Below are positions 34,643-45,800 of a DNA stretch of 64,000 nucleotides, piece by piece. The position numbers were made by a program, and so were the translations under genes. Below the pieces are notes generated by a model. It did not search any database, had not been told where the DNA came from, and worked only from the letters and a program-made list of their open reading frames with translations. Source of the DNA: an uncultured Prevotella sp. GTDB taxonomy: Bacteria > Bacteroidota > Bacteroidia > Bacteroidales > Bacteroidaceae. The stretch's first letter is position 1; every line of letters starts with the position of its first letter. The stretch is taken from contig OMXE01000001.1 of assembly GCA_900314935.1 (NCBI GenBank), forward strand, positions 140,615 through 204,614, given 5' to 3'.

Positions 34643-34674
34643 TTTGGTGGTTTCATTTTTTTATCATATCTTTG
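34643..34674 (+). promoter_or_regulatory. Promoter of the C1 peptidase gene
   Basis: -33 TTTG 34643-34646, 20 nt, -7 TATCTTTG 34667-34674; the ATG follows at 34716. Confidence 0.7.
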
Positions 34675-34715
34675 CAAGGTATTTCAATTTTGTCAAACTT
34701 ACAAACTTATAGGAT

Positions 34716-36149
34716 ATGAAACACAGATTACCCTTGATAGTTGCATTGCTAACGATAGGTTTCAGCGTTAACGCACAAAAGAAAGACGGAGGTATCTCCA
34801 AACAGATGCTGCAGGAGATCCAGCAGTCGCAGACCATGCTGCCGCAGGACAAGGCGCTGTTCAACGCACTGGCTTCGAACAAGATAGACGACCTGGCGAA
34901 GAACTTTGAGCATCAGAACCTGCTCGACACGCATTTCAGCGTGGAAACACCTTCACAGAGTATTACCGACCAGAAGAGCTCCGGGCGCTGTTGGATGTTC
35001 AGCGGACTGAATGTGCTGCGTTCGAACTTCACCTCGCGCAAAGACTCCCTGCTGGGCTTCGTGCCGGCAAAGAGTAATGTGCAGCTGGAGTTCTCACAGG
35101 ATTACCTCTTCATCTACGACCAGCTGGAGAAGGCGAACCTGTTCCTGCAGGGTGTGATCGACCATGGTAAGAAGCCCATTGACGACCAGCGGGTGCAGTT
35201 CTTCTTTAAGTCACCTATTGGCGATGGCGGTACGTTCTGTGGCGTGGCCGACCTCACCGAGAAATACGGACTGGTACCGAAGGCTGTGATGCCCGAGACC
35301 TACTCGGCCGACAACACCTCGAAGATGGCACAGATCATCAAGAGTAAGCTGCGCGAACAGGGCTTGCAGCTGCGCGAGATGGTGCAGGCAGGTAAGAGCG
35401 CCAAGGAAATCAACAAGGCTAAGACAGAGGCGCTGGGCGTGATCTACAAGATGATTACCATGAATCTGGGACAGCCGGTGAAGGAGTTTACCTATACCTT
35501 CCGCGATAAGGACGGTAAGGCTATCGGTCAGCCCAAGACCTACACCCCGCAGAGCTTCTACAAGGCAGTGGTGGGTGAACCGCTGAATGGCTCGTTTATC
35601 ATGGTGATGAATGACCCGCGGCGCGAGTATTACAAGACCTATGAGGTGGAATACGACCGCCATACCTACGATGGTAATAACTGGGTGTACCTGAACTTAC
35701 CGATGGATGACATCGAAAAGCTGGCCATTGCCTCACTCAAGGATGGACGAAAGCTCTACAGCAGCTACGATGTGGGTAAGCAGCTCGACCGTCCCCGTGG
35801 CTATGCCGATCTGGAGAACTTCGACTATGAATCGCTGTTCAACACCACCTTCTCCATGGATAAGGCGCAACGCATCTCTACCTTCGACAGCGGTTCTACC
35901 CATGCCATGACACTTACCGCCGTGGATCTGGACGCTAACGGGAAGGCTACGAAATGGAAGGTGGAGAACTCTTGGGGCGCTACTTGGGGACAACGCGGCT
36001 GTCTGATCATGACCGACCGCTGGTTCCGTGAGTATATGTTCCGCTTGGTGGTTGACAAGAAATATGTGTCTGCCGACATGCTAAGGATGGCTGCCCAGAA
36101 ACCTATCATGGTCATGCCCGAGGACCCGCTGTTCCAAGTGGATGAATAA
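34716..36149 (+). CDS. Secreted C1-family cysteine aminopeptidase (bleomycin hydrolase/PepC-like)
   Basis: A 477-aa protein with a signal peptide (cleavage near VNAQ, residue about 20), so it works in the periplasm or outside, unlike cytoplasmic PepC. The catalytic Cys is in QKSSGRCWMFSGLN near residue 93; catalytic His is in GSTHAMTLTAVD near 398, and Asn in KVENSWGATWGQRG near 420. Length and the Q-S-GRCW context match the C1B (bleomycin hydrolase) family. It likely trims peptides to free amino acids for uptake. It stands alone between dxs and a DUF4332 gene. Confidence 0.9.
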   Translation: MKHRLPLIVALLTIGFSVNAQKKDGGISKQMLQEIQQSQTMLPQDKALFNALASNKIDDLAKNFEHQNLLDTHFSVETPSQSITDQKSSGRCWMFSGLNVLRSNFTSRKDSLLGFVPAKSNVQLEFSQDYLFIYDQLEKANLFLQGVIDHGKKPIDDQRVQFFFKSPIGDGGTFCGVADLTEKYGLVPKAVMPETYSADNTSKMAQIIKSKLREQGLQLREMVQAGKSAKEINKAKTEALGVIYKMITMNLGQPVKEFTYTFRDKDGKAIGQPKTYTPQSFYKAVVGEPLNGSFIMVMNDPRREYYKTYEVEYDRHTYDGNNWVYLNLPMDDIEKLAIASLKDGRKLYSSYDVGKQLDRPRGYADLENFDYESLFNTTFSMDKAQRISTFDSGSTHAMTLTAVDLDANGKATKWKVENSWGATWGQRGCLIMTDRWFREYMFRLVVDKKYVSADMLRMAAQKPIMVMPEDPLFQVDE

Positions 36150-36201
36150 GAAACTTTGTTAAAAAACAAGGGAAAGTAGTACCGATTAAAAAATAATGTG
36201 C

Positions 36202-36209
36202 TATATTTG
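36202..36209 (+). promoter_or_regulatory. -7 box of the DUF4332 gene
   Basis: TATATTTG at 36202-36209, about 53 nt before the ATG at 36263. No clear TTTG at the -33 position. Confidence 0.4.
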
Positions 36210-36262
36210 TCACACCTTAGTCAACAAGGATTTTTTATGTTTAACAAAAAATATTATCTATC

Positions 36263-36670
36263 ATGAAGTACAAAATTATCGACGTTGAGGGCATCGGTCC
36301 CGTGTATGCAGAGAAACTGTTGGCAGCAGGTATCGTTGATACTGACATTCTGCTGGAGAAATGTGCAAAACCAGCTGGTCGTAAGGCTCTCGAAGAGGAG
36401 ACAGGCATCAGTGGCAAGCTCATCCTTACTTGGACCAACCATTGCGACTTGATGCGCATCAATGGCATCGGTCCGCAGTTCTCAGAACTGTTGGAGGCTG
36501 CTGGTGTGGATACCGTAAAGGAACTGAAACATCGTGTTCCCGCTAATCTGCAGGCAAAACTGGAAGAGATTAACGCACAGAAGAATCTCGTGAACCGCGT
36601 TCCCGCTCTGAAGGAAGTGGAGAAGATGATTGCCCAGGCCAATGAGCTTCCGGGCGTGATGGAATACTAA
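36263..36670 (+). CDS. DUF4332 protein (helix-hairpin-helix type)
   Basis: A 135-aa protein with two repeated HhH-like units: IIDVEGIGPVYAEKLLAAGI (residues 4-23) and RINGIGPQFSELLEAAGVDTV (about 70-90), each with the G-I-G-P hairpin. This is the DUF4332 pattern (also seen in ribosomal/DNA-binding helix-hairpin-helix proteins). Non-specific nucleic-acid binding is inferred. No signal peptide. It ends at a 32-bp inverted repeat shared with the convergent ddh gene. Confidence 0.8.
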   Translation: MKYKIIDVEGIGPVYAEKLLAAGIVDTDILLEKCAKPAGRKALEEETGISGKLILTWTNHCDLMRINGIGPQFSELLEAAGVDTVKELKHRVPANLQAKLEEINAQKNLVNRVPALKEVEKMIAQANELPGVMEY

Positions 36671-36696
36671 TCAATTTTGATTCGTCAAAATTGATT

Positions 36697-36816
36697 AATT
36701 GAAAATTGAAAATTGAGAATTGAAAATTCCTTGTGCGATGGCATTGGTACATGTTGCTTTGCGCCAATCACCTGTACAACAAATAATTTTCAATTCTCAA
36801 TTTTCAATTTTCAATT
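36697..36816. repeat. Perfect 32-bp inverted repeat of heptamers, 56-nt loop
   Basis: Arms 36697-36728 and 36785-36816 are exact reverse complements and consist of TTGAAAA/TTGAGAA 7-mers. They enclose 56 nt of mixed sequence between the convergent DUF4332 and ddh genes. A single arm of the same family stands at 63861-63892. Confidence 0.9.
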
Positions 36817-36828
36817 ACGATAATCTTG

Positions 36829-37728
36829 TTAAACAAGCTTTTCGATCAAGTCAGCTCGCTCTCCTGGCAGCATATCGATGACAGGCAGTTCGATCATCGT
36901 GTAGCAACCGGGCTGCTGGCGCATGGAGGCGCGGGCCACATTAACCAGTACTTGAGCTGTGAGAGCGGGGTTGTTGATGCTCATATTGAATTCCAGACGC
37001 TGGTTCTGTGTCTTTCCGCTTACACCCTTTCTTACCAGGTGTACGCCATGTCCCATATCCTTTACTGCATCTACCGACTCCACGGCAAACACGTGTGTTT
37101 CGTCGTTAGCGAAATACGGGTCGGCCTTGATGGCAGCCGTTACATCTTCCAACTTAGCACCATCTTCCAGTTCCACATACACCATTCTGCGGTGAATACC
37201 CTCACCCAGAGGAATGGTCATCGACAAAGCGTTCTTCACACCTTCCTTGGAGCGAACGCATACGCTGTGTCCCATCGACATACCCGGTCCGAAGTTCGTA
37301 TAGGAAAGACCTTTGGGTGCCAGACTCTGCATCAAGGTGCGCACAATACTGTCGGATCCTGGATCCCAACCAGCAGCAATCACGCTAACCGTACCTGTCT
37401 GCTTGTTCACTTCCATCAGTCGTTCGCGGTAACCGCGGATATTGGTATGAATATCAAAGCTGTCAACGGTATTGATACCCAATGGCAGAATCTGCTTGGC
37501 ATACTCCTCACACGAGCGGGTAGGGGTGGCCAGGATAGCCACATCCACATCCTTCAGCTCCTTGATGTCCTTCACTACGTCGTAGGCGGCCAGCTCAGCT
37601 GGTTTGTCCTCTGCACCCTTGCGGCGCACCACGCCTGCAATCTCAAAGTCTGCCGAAGCCTCCAGTGCCTCGATGGTAAATTTTCCGATGTTGCCGTAAC
37701 CTACTACGGCTGCTCTGATTTTCTTCAT
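36829..37728 (-). CDS. ddh: meso-Diaminopimelate D-dehydrogenase
   Basis: Makes meso-diaminopimelate from tetrahydrodipicolinate with NADPH and ammonia in one step (lysine and peptidoglycan precursor). 299 aa, Rossmann start AAVVGYGNIGKFTIEALEAS at residues 7-26, DVAILATPTRSCEEYA near 65, and AAGWDPGSDSIVRTLMQ near 117, all typical of Ddh. A leftward -7 TAATTTTG is near 37766-37773. It is convergent with the DUF4332 gene, with the 32-bp inverted repeat between them. Confidence 0.95.
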   Translation of the reverse strand: MKKIRAAVVGYGNIGKFTIEALEASADFEIAGVVRRKGAEDKPAELAAYDVVKDIKELKDVDVAILATPTRSCEEYAKQILPLGINTVDSFDIHTNIRGYRERLMEVNKQTGTVSVIAAGWDPGSDSIVRTLMQSLAPKGLSYTNFGPGMSMGHSVCVRSKEGVKNALSMTIPLGEGIHRRMVYVELEDGAKLEDVTAAIKADPYFANDETHVFAVESVDAVKDMGHGVHLVRKGVSGKTQNQRLEFNMSINNPALTAQVLVNVARASMRQQPGCYTMIELPVIDMLPGERADLIEKLV

Positions 37729-37942
37729 TTTACTTACGTTTATAATGAGTTTGTATTGTTTGCGGTTGCAAAATTACATAATTCCTCACAAAAACATTTC
37801 TTTTTGATAAAGAATTTGCAAAAAACCACTATTTTTTATGATTCCTCCATGCACGATGATTGCTCTTTTCGCTGTTCTCTTATGTTATTGTCGGATAATT
37901 TAGCTCGCCAACGACGATCTGCGCGAAACTTTTGCTCTAACA

Positions 37943-37974
37943 TTTGTAAAATTCAAGAATACTGATTATCTTTG
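37943..37974 (+). promoter_or_regulatory. Promoter of the alpha/beta hydrolase gene
   Basis: -33 TTTG 37943-37946, 20 nt, -7 TATCTTTG 37967-37974. The leader of about 70 nt holds a small hairpin (ATGGG/CCCAT near 37984-38001) followed by a T-rich run, of unclear role. Confidence 0.65.
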
Positions 37975-38051
37975 CACGGGGTATGGGAACCAAGCCCCAT
38001 GAACGTTGTTTTTTATTATCATTTATTCATAATAATCAAATTATTATCCTT

Positions 38052-38981
38052 ATGAGAAAAAAGATTTTGATGACATTGGTGTTGGCTTTCGCCATGAGCG
38101 TAGGCACGTATGCACAGGCAACTGAGACTGTACTCGAAGAGGGAGGAACAGGACCGTACAAAGCTGTGGTTTATGAAGTGGAGGGATTTGCGGAGCATAC
38201 CATCTTCGCTCCCAAAGACCTGTCGGTATTCAACGAAAAGAAACCGTTGCCAGTACTGGTATGGGGTAACGGCGGTTGTGCTAACTCCCCACGCGGTCAT
38301 GAGAAGTTCTTGAACGACATCGCCTCCTATGGCTACCTCGTGCTCGCCACAGGTGTGATGCCTAAGGAAGAGGCTCCTCGTCGTATGGGCATGGGCAGAG
38401 GCAGTCAGTCACGCTCTGAGCAGCAGGTGGAGTCGATGGACTGGGCCTTTCAGCAGAATGCCGACAAGAAGAGTCCTTTCTATCAGAAGATCGACACCAA
38501 GAACATCTGTATCTCGGGTATGTCGTGCGGCGGTCTGCAGGCACTTTTCAACTGTTTCGACGAGCGCGTTACCTCGATCATGATCTGCAACAGCGGATTG
38601 TTTGAGCAGCCCGAGGGCGATGAAGGTGGCCCCAATGCCCGTCGTATGCCTGGTATGCCCAGTGTTCCCAAGAAGAAGCTGGCGGAGATTCACTGTCCGA
38701 TTATCTACATCCTGGGTGGTGAGACCGATATTGCCTATGCCAACGGTATGGACGACTTCAAGCGCATTGAGCACGTACCAGCCATTGCAGTAAACCTGCC
38801 TGTAGGTCATGGCGGTACTTATAACCAGCCTCATGGTGGTGAGTTTGCTATCGTGGCCCGTGCCTGGCTCGACTGGCAGCTCAAGGGCAACAAAGAAGCT
38901 TCGAAGATGTTCGTAGGTAGTAATCCAGCTATCCTGCAACGTCCCGACTGGACATTGGAGAAGAACGCAAAGGTTCAGTAA
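38052..38981 (+). CDS. Secreted alpha/beta hydrolase
   Basis: About 309 aa from the ATG at 38052. An in-frame ATG at 37983 is rejected because the signal peptide (MRKKILMTLVLAFAMSVGTYAQ) begins at 38052. The hydrolase core has an oxyanion region VLVWGNGGC, the nucleophile elbow ISGMSCGG near residue 165, and a late His in VGHGGTYNQPHGGEF near 260. It resembles dienelactone-hydrolase/chlorophyllase-like enzymes; substrate unknown. It is followed by a long heptamer inverted repeat. Confidence 0.78.
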   Translation: MRKKILMTLVLAFAMSVGTYAQATETVLEEGGTGPYKAVVYEVEGFAEHTIFAPKDLSVFNEKKPLPVLVWGNGGCANSPRGHEKFLNDIASYGYLVLATGVMPKEEAPRRMGMGRGSQSRSEQQVESMDWAFQQNADKKSPFYQKIDTKNICISGMSCGGLQALFNCFDERVTSIMICNSGLFEQPEGDEGGPNARRMPGMPSVPKKKLAEIHCPIIYILGGETDIAYANGMDDFKRIEHVPAIAVNLPVGHGGTYNQPHGGEFAIVARAWLDWQLKGNKEASKMFVGSNPAILQRPDWTLEKNAKVQ

Positions 38982-38983
38982 TT

Positions 38984-39099
38984 GGAAGCAAGAAGCAAGA
39001 GGCAAGAAGCAAGAGAATAGCACTATTATATAGGCATTGGTTATAGTCACTTGGACTTATTGCACATCTCTTGCTTCTTGCTTCTTGCCTCTTGCTTCC
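38984..39099. repeat. 33-bp inverted repeat of heptamers, 50-nt loop
   Basis: Arms 38984-39016 and 39067-39099 match at 31 of 33 positions and consist of AGAAGCA/AGAGGCA units. The array begins 3 nt after the hydrolase stop. Confidence 0.9.
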
Positions 39100-39215
39100 T
39101 AAAACCTGCCTCTTCCTTCCCAAAAGCATAGGGAGAAAAAGAGATTTATAGGGAAAATACAATAAAAAGCGGGAGTCTGCGTTTTATTGGATGTATATAT
39201 ACAAATAAACGACTT

Positions 39216-39821
39216 ATGATTGAATATGTAAAGGGTGAACTGATAGACGTCACCCCTGCTTATGCTGTGGTCGAGACCCATGGAGTGGGTTACGGAATGA
39301 ATATCTCGCTGAACACTTTTTCTGCCATTCAAGGCAAGAAAGAGGCGCGTCTGTGGGTATATGAAGCTATTCGGGAGGATGCGTATGTACTGTTCGGCTT
39401 TGCTACAAAACAGGAACGGGATATGTTCCTGCTGCTCATCACGGTGAGCGGTGTGGGTGCGAATACGGCACGGATGATTCTCTCTGAGATGACGGTAGCA
39501 GAGATCTGTAACGTGATATCCACAGGGAACGAACGGGTGCTGAAGAGCGTGAAGGGTATCGGATTACGCACCGCTCAGCGCATCATCGTGGATTTGAAGG
39601 ACAAGATCATCAGCAGCGGCATTGCCCAGGAACTGCCTTCGAATGCCGGTAGCGAGGCTGCCTTGATAAACAGCAGTGTGAAGGATGAGGCCGTGGGCGC
39701 CTTGACCATGCTCGGCTTCTCACCTGCACCTTCTGCCAAGGTGGTGATAGCCATTCTGAAAGAACAGCCCGATCTGCCTGTAGAACAGGTGGTGAAGCTG
39801 GCGCTCAAGCAGATTAAATAA
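39216..39821 (+). CDS. ruvA: Holliday junction DNA helicase subunit RuvA
   Basis: Binds Holliday junctions and loads RuvB for branch migration. 201 aa. N-terminal OB domain (about 1-62, [27 protein letters not shown]), two HhH motifs ([16 protein letters not shown] near 78 and [19 protein letters not shown] near 113), and the C-terminal RuvB-binding domain (about 150-201, [19 protein letters not shown]). It precedes sprA by 33 nt, a spacer made of GTCTAATTC repeats, and is probably co-transcribed with it, as in other Bacteroidales. Confidence 0.96.
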   Translation: MIEYVKGELIDVTPAYAVVETHGVGYGMNISLNTFSAIQGKKEARLWVYEAIREDAYVLFGFATKQERDMFLLLITVSGVGANTARMILSEMTVAEICNVISTGNERVLKSVKGIGLRTAQRIIVDLKDKIISSGIAQELPSNAGSEAALINSSVKDEAVGALTMLGFSPAPSAKVVIAILKEQPDLPVEQVVKLALKQIK

Positions 39822-39849
39822 TTCGTCTAATTCGTCTAATTCGTAGAGA
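39822..39849. repeat. 9-mer repeats between ruvA and sprA
   Basis: About three units of (A)TTCGTCTAA fill the 33-nt ruvA-sprA spacer. Confidence 0.75.
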
Positions 39850-39854
39850 GAAAA

Positions 39855-42800
39855 GTGAAAAGACTGAAGCAGATACTGATCATGGTATTGGTGGGCATGA
39901 GTGTGCTCGCCTGGGCTGTTGCGCCCCAGCTTCAGGAACCTCAAAACCCGGTGCGACGACAAAATGCACGGAATAATCGCACACAGAACAATCAACAGAA
40001 TAACCAGCAGAACAGGTCGCGCAGGGATACTGCCAAGATAACGGCTCAGCCTATCTTTGCCGACGATGAGGAGATTCCCGACTCGCTGTTGCATCCCCGT
40101 TGGAAAATCCAGCGTACCCAGCCCATCACGGAAGAAGACCTGCAAAGGGGTAGTGCTGATTTCAGCATGCCCGACAACATCGAGCAGAAAGTGGAGTATA
40201 ACGACACGTTGGATCGTTATATCATCGGCTCCAAGATGGGAAGCAGCTATCTGGGTACACCCATCATGATGACCGCTGAGGAGTATGGTAAATGGAGCGA
40301 ACGACAGATGCGCAACAGCTACTTCCGTTCGAAGAACGAGGAGGTATTCGAATCGAACGGAAAGGAGAAGTTCTCTTTCAGTGATATGCACTTCGATCTG
40401 GGTCCGGCAGAGAAAATCTTCGGTCCTGGTGGTGTGCGCATCAAGACACAAGGTACGGCGGAACTGAAGTTCGGTGCTACGATGAAGAACATCGATAACC
40501 CGTCGTTACCTATCCGAAACCGTAAGACCACCAACATGAACTTCGACGAGAAGATCAACCTGAGTGTAAACGGTAAGGTGGGCGATAAGGTGAACATGAA
40601 CCTGAACTACAACACGGATGCTACATTCGATTTCGACTCGCAGAACCTGAAGCTGAAATACGACGGTAAGGAGGATGAGACCATCAAACTGGTGGAGGCA
40701 GGAAACGTGTCGTTCCCAGGTAACTCATCACTGGTGCGTGGTGCCTCATCGCTCTTCGGTATCCGTAGCGACTGGCAGTTCGGACGACTGAAGCTGCAGA
40801 CGGTGGTGTCGCAGAAGAAATCCAATTCACGAAGTGTCTCCAGCAAGGGCGGTGTGCAGACGACAGCGTTCGAGCTCAATGCAGCCAACTATGAAGAGAA
40901 CAGGCACTTCTTCCTCTCCTTGTATTTCCGCGACAGCTACGATGGTGCCATGAAAACGTTACCGAACCTCACCACGGGTGTAACCATCAACCGTATTGAG
41001 ATCTGGATGACGAACAAAACGGGTACCACAACGAATACCCGAAATATCGTGGCGCTGACGGATCTGGGTGAGAACACCAAGGTGTCGAACCCCAACTGGA
41101 GCTTAACGAATCAGGCCGTTCCTTGTAATGCTGCCAATACCGAGTATGCTACGTTGGTACAGCAACATGATGCAGCCCGCGACATCGATCAGACATCCAC
41201 CGAACTGGATGGTATTCCGGGATTTGTAGGTGGCACCGACTATGAGAAACTGGAGAGTGCGCGCTTGCTCAACTCATCAGAATATACGCTGAACAGGGCA
41301 TTGGGTTATGTGTCGCTGAATACCTCGCTCCAGACCGATCAGGTGCTGGCCGTGGCTTATGAATACACTTACGGCGGTACAACCTACCAGGTGGGTGAGT
41401 TCGCCAGCGATATCACCGATGTGAGTCAGGCGCTCTTCGTCAAGTCGCTGAAGAATACCAGTAACCACCCCAAACAGGGTAACTGGGACTTGATGATGAA
41501 GAACGTATATTACCTCGCCTCGTCGGTGGAGAAGGATAAGTTCCGGTTGGATGTGAAATACCAGAGTGATACAGCAGGTGTCTATCTGTCGTATATCCCT
41601 GAGACGCAGGTAAAGGATCAGACCTTGATTAAACTGTTGGGTGCCGACCGTCTGGACAATAATAATAAGGTGCACTCAAATGGTTATTTCGACTTTGTGC
41701 AGGGCTATACAGTAAGCAACGGTCGTGTATTCCTCCCGGAGGCTGAACCGTTTGGCGACTATCTGTATAAGGCGCTGACGGATAAGGGCGTGGATCCGGC
41801 AATTGCTGAGAAATACTGCTTCCATGAACTATACGACTCCACCAAGACCATTGCCAAACAGATTGCCGAGAAGGATAAGTACCAACTGGTGGGACAGTAC
41901 CGCGGTTCCTCTGCCAATGTCATCTCCTTGGGAGCCAGCTATGTGCCGCAAGGTAGTGTGGTGGTGACGGCAGGTGGTGTGACCTTAAATGAGGGGTCTG
42001 ACTATAGTGTTGACTACAATGCGGGAGAGGTTACCATCCTTAACCAGAGCATCATTGATGCGGGTACACCTGTGAATGTGAGCTCAGAGAGCAATACCGA
42101 CTACGGACAGCAGCGAAAGACGATGTATGGCGTGAACTGGGAGTATGACTTCAGTAAGAACTTCCAGCTGAGCGGTACGTTCCAGCATCTGTCGGAGCAG
42201 GCACTCACCACGAAGGTGAGTATGGGTAGTGAACCACTGAACAATACCATCTGGGGTTTGAACATCAACTGGAAGAAGGAGAGTCAGTGGCTCACCAATA
42301 TGCTCGACCTGTTACCGGGTCTGCATTGTACGGCTCCTTCGCAGATCTCCTTTACCGGTGAGTTTGCCCAGCTCATTGCAGGAAACTCACATGGTATTCA
42401 GGATAATGCCTCGTACCTGGACGACTTTGAGAACACGAAGAACACCATCGATGTGTCAACACCTACGTCATGGGTGCTCTCCAGCGTACCTTCGATGTTC
42501 CCGGAGAGTAGCGACAAGACGGGTGTAAGCAGTGGTTACAACCGCGCCCTGCTGTCGTGGTACCATATCGATCCGTTGTTTACACGTCGTAGCTCATCAC
42601 TCACACCGAGTCATATCAAGAGCGATCTGAACCAGCTCTCGAACCATTATGTACGCGAGATCTATGTCAAGGAGCTCTATCCGGCACGCGACCAGAGTAG
42701 CTATAATGGTGCTACGGCTACACTGCCCATCCTGAACCTTGCTTTCTATCCCACGGAACGCGGTCCGTATAACCTGGATACCGACTTGAATACCGATGGT

Positions 42801-45800
42801 ACGCTACCGATTCCCGAGAAGCGTTGGGGCGGTATGATGCGCAGGCTCGACACGAACGATTTCGAGACGGCCAATGTGGAATATATCGAGTTCTGGCTGA
42901 TGGATCCGTTCATCTATTCCCGTGAACAGGACGATGCTTCGCAATACGGTGGTGACTTCTACATCAACTTGGGTGAGATGAGCGAGGATGTGCTGCGCGA
43001 CGGAAAGAAATTCTACGAGAGCGGTATGCCGGTGGATGGCTCGCAAAGCTTTACTACCACGCAGTGGGGAAAGATTCCCACGCAGTCGACAGTGACCTAT
43101 GCTTTTGCCACCACATCAGGATCACGTAACCTGCAGGATGTGGGCTATAATGGTTTGAACGACGATGAGGAGCGCAGCTTCGGTGTCTATCGTGATTACC
43201 TCGCTGCCATCAACGGAAAGGTGAGTCCGGCGGTCTTTGACTCGATACAGGCTGACCCTGCCAACGACGACTATCATTATTTCCGCGGGTCAGACTACGA
43301 TCGTATCGAGGCTCCTGTGCTGCGTCGCTACAAGCGTATCAATAACCCGCAAGGAAACTCTCCCGATAATGAGAACAGTCCTGAGAGCTACAGCACGGCG
43401 TATAAGTCAACTCCCGATGTGGAGGATATCAATCAGGACTACACCCTGAACGAGTACGAGAAGTATTTCCAGTACCATGTCAGCATCCGTCCTGAGGACA
43501 TGAAGATCGGTACGAACTTCATCGTTGACAAGCGTGAAGGTGAGGTGCCCCTGCGCAATGGAGCCAAAGAGACGGTGGCGTGGTATCAGTTCCGTATTCC
43601 GCTGGATGACTACGAAGAGAAGTTCGGATCGATCAACGACTTCACCTCCGTGCGTTTCATGCGTATGTTCTGTACGAACTTCAAGCGACCGATTATTATG
43701 CGTTTCGGTAGTCTGGACCTGGTGCGCGGCGAATGGCGTGTGTATGAGCAGTCGCTGAACCCAGGTGCCGCCGAGAGCGGAAAGATGGCGGTAAGTGCCG
43801 TGAACATTGAAGAGAATATCGACAAGGAGCCGGTGAACTACGTTCTGCCTCCAGGCATCCGTCGTGAACAGGATCCTACACAGCCGCAGCTGGTGGAAAG
43901 CAACGAGCAGGCCCTCGATATCGAGGTGACCAACCTCTCTAACGGCGAATCAAAGGCAGTATATAAGAATACCAGCGTGGATTTGCGACAGTATAAACGC
44001 ATCCAGATGTTCGTACATGCCAATGCCTTACAGGAGAATACCACGAACCTGCAGGATCATCAGTTGGCCGTGTTTGTTCGTTTGGGTTCCGACTACAAGA
44101 GTAACTACTATGAGTATGAGATTCCACTGAAGCTCACACCGCATCGCGATCCCGCCTATAACCGCTATTCTGTTTCCGACCAGCGAGCCGTATGGCCCGA
44201 GGAGAATATGCTGGATGTGCCTCTCACGGTTTTCACCAACCTGAAGAAGGAGCGTAACAAGGCCAAGGCCGAAGGAAGGGCTTCGTATAACCGTGTGTAT
44301 AGTATCTATACCGATGATAAACCCAATAACAAGATCAGTATCGTTGGTAATCCTACATTAGGCGATGTCAAGACCATGATTATTGGTGTGCGTAACCTGT
44401 CGGCCGACCTGAAGTCGGGTGAGGTATGGGTGAACGAGCTCCGTTTGAAGGAATACAACAACGAAGGTGGCTGGGCTGCTCAGGGCGCGCTGAACATGCA
44501 GCTGTCGGATGTGGGTAATGTGAATATGACGGGTCGCTATACCTCGGAAGGGTTTGGCGGACTGGAGCAGGGCGTGAACGAACGCAGCACGGATAACTTC
44601 GGCACATATAGTGCAACGGCCAGCGTAGAGCTGGGTAAGTTCTTCCCGGACAAGGCCAAGGTGTCCGCCCCGTTGTACTATTCCATCACCAAGGAGAAAT
44701 CCAGTCCTAAGTACAATCCGCTCGATACGGATATGGAACTGAAGGATGCGTTGGATGCTGCAGGCAGTAAGTATGAGCGTGACTCCATAGAGAGCATCGC
44801 CGTGACCAAGACCACCAATACCAACTTCTCGTTGTCGAACGTGCGGGTGGGCATCAAGACCAAACGGCATCCTATGCCTTACGACCCGGGTAACTTCTCG
44901 TTCTCGTATAGTCATTCCCACCGTCATTCCAGTGGCGAGACCACTGTATATGAGAATGAGGATAACTGGCGAGGAACGATGAACTACTCTTATTCGCCGG
45001 TATACAAGACCTTCGAACCGTTCAAGAAGGTGTTCGCCAAGAGTAAGAGCAAATGGCTGGAAATCTTCAAGCGTTTCGGTCTGAACTATCTACCGCAGAG
45101 CGTTACCTTCAATTCAGATATCGTGAGGACCTACTATGAACTGCAGGAGCGCGATATGGAGAGTCTGGAGAACTCGCAGCTGCCGCTGACCTTCAATGAG
45201 CAGTTCCTGTGGAACCGTAACTTCTCCCTCCGCTGGGATCTTACCCGTAACCTCCACATGAATTTCAGTTCTACCACCCACGCACAGGTGGAAGAGCCTT
45301 ATACGCCCGTCAACAAGAATCTCTATCCTACGGAGTATGAGGCATGGAAAGACTCCGTGTGGACCAGCATCAAACATCTGGGAGCACCAATGGATTACAG
45401 TCAGAACTTCAGCGCTTCCTACCAGCTGCCGCTGAACCTGATACCGATATTCGACTGGATCAATACGGATGCAAGCTACAGTGCTACCTATAACTGGCAG
45501 CGCGGAACGGATCTGGAAGACGGAACATCATTGGGTAACAATATCTCCAATAACCGTCAGTTCAACCTGAACGGATCGTTTAGCTTGGAGAAACTGTATA
45601 ATCATATCCCGTTCCTGAAGAAGACCAACGAACGGTTCAATAAGAATCCGCAACGGAATAACTCTTCAAGAAACAACAGGAACACCAATGCCCAGAATGA
45701 TTCCAAGAACGCCAAGGATCAGGGTAAGCAGAATGACAAGGAACAGGCGGCGCTGCCCAAGAACAAGAAGGGATTCGAGAAGGAGATCACGCTGCTTCCT

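Noticed and set aside
36826-37965. 379-codon open frame on the plus strand
   Set aside because: It is antisense to ddh, a clear gene; residue composition (rich in H, C, S) is not protein-like.
37983-38051. Upstream in-frame start of the alpha/beta hydrolase
   Set aside because: The extension precedes an excellent signal peptide beginning at 38052 and begins only 9 nt past the -7 box.
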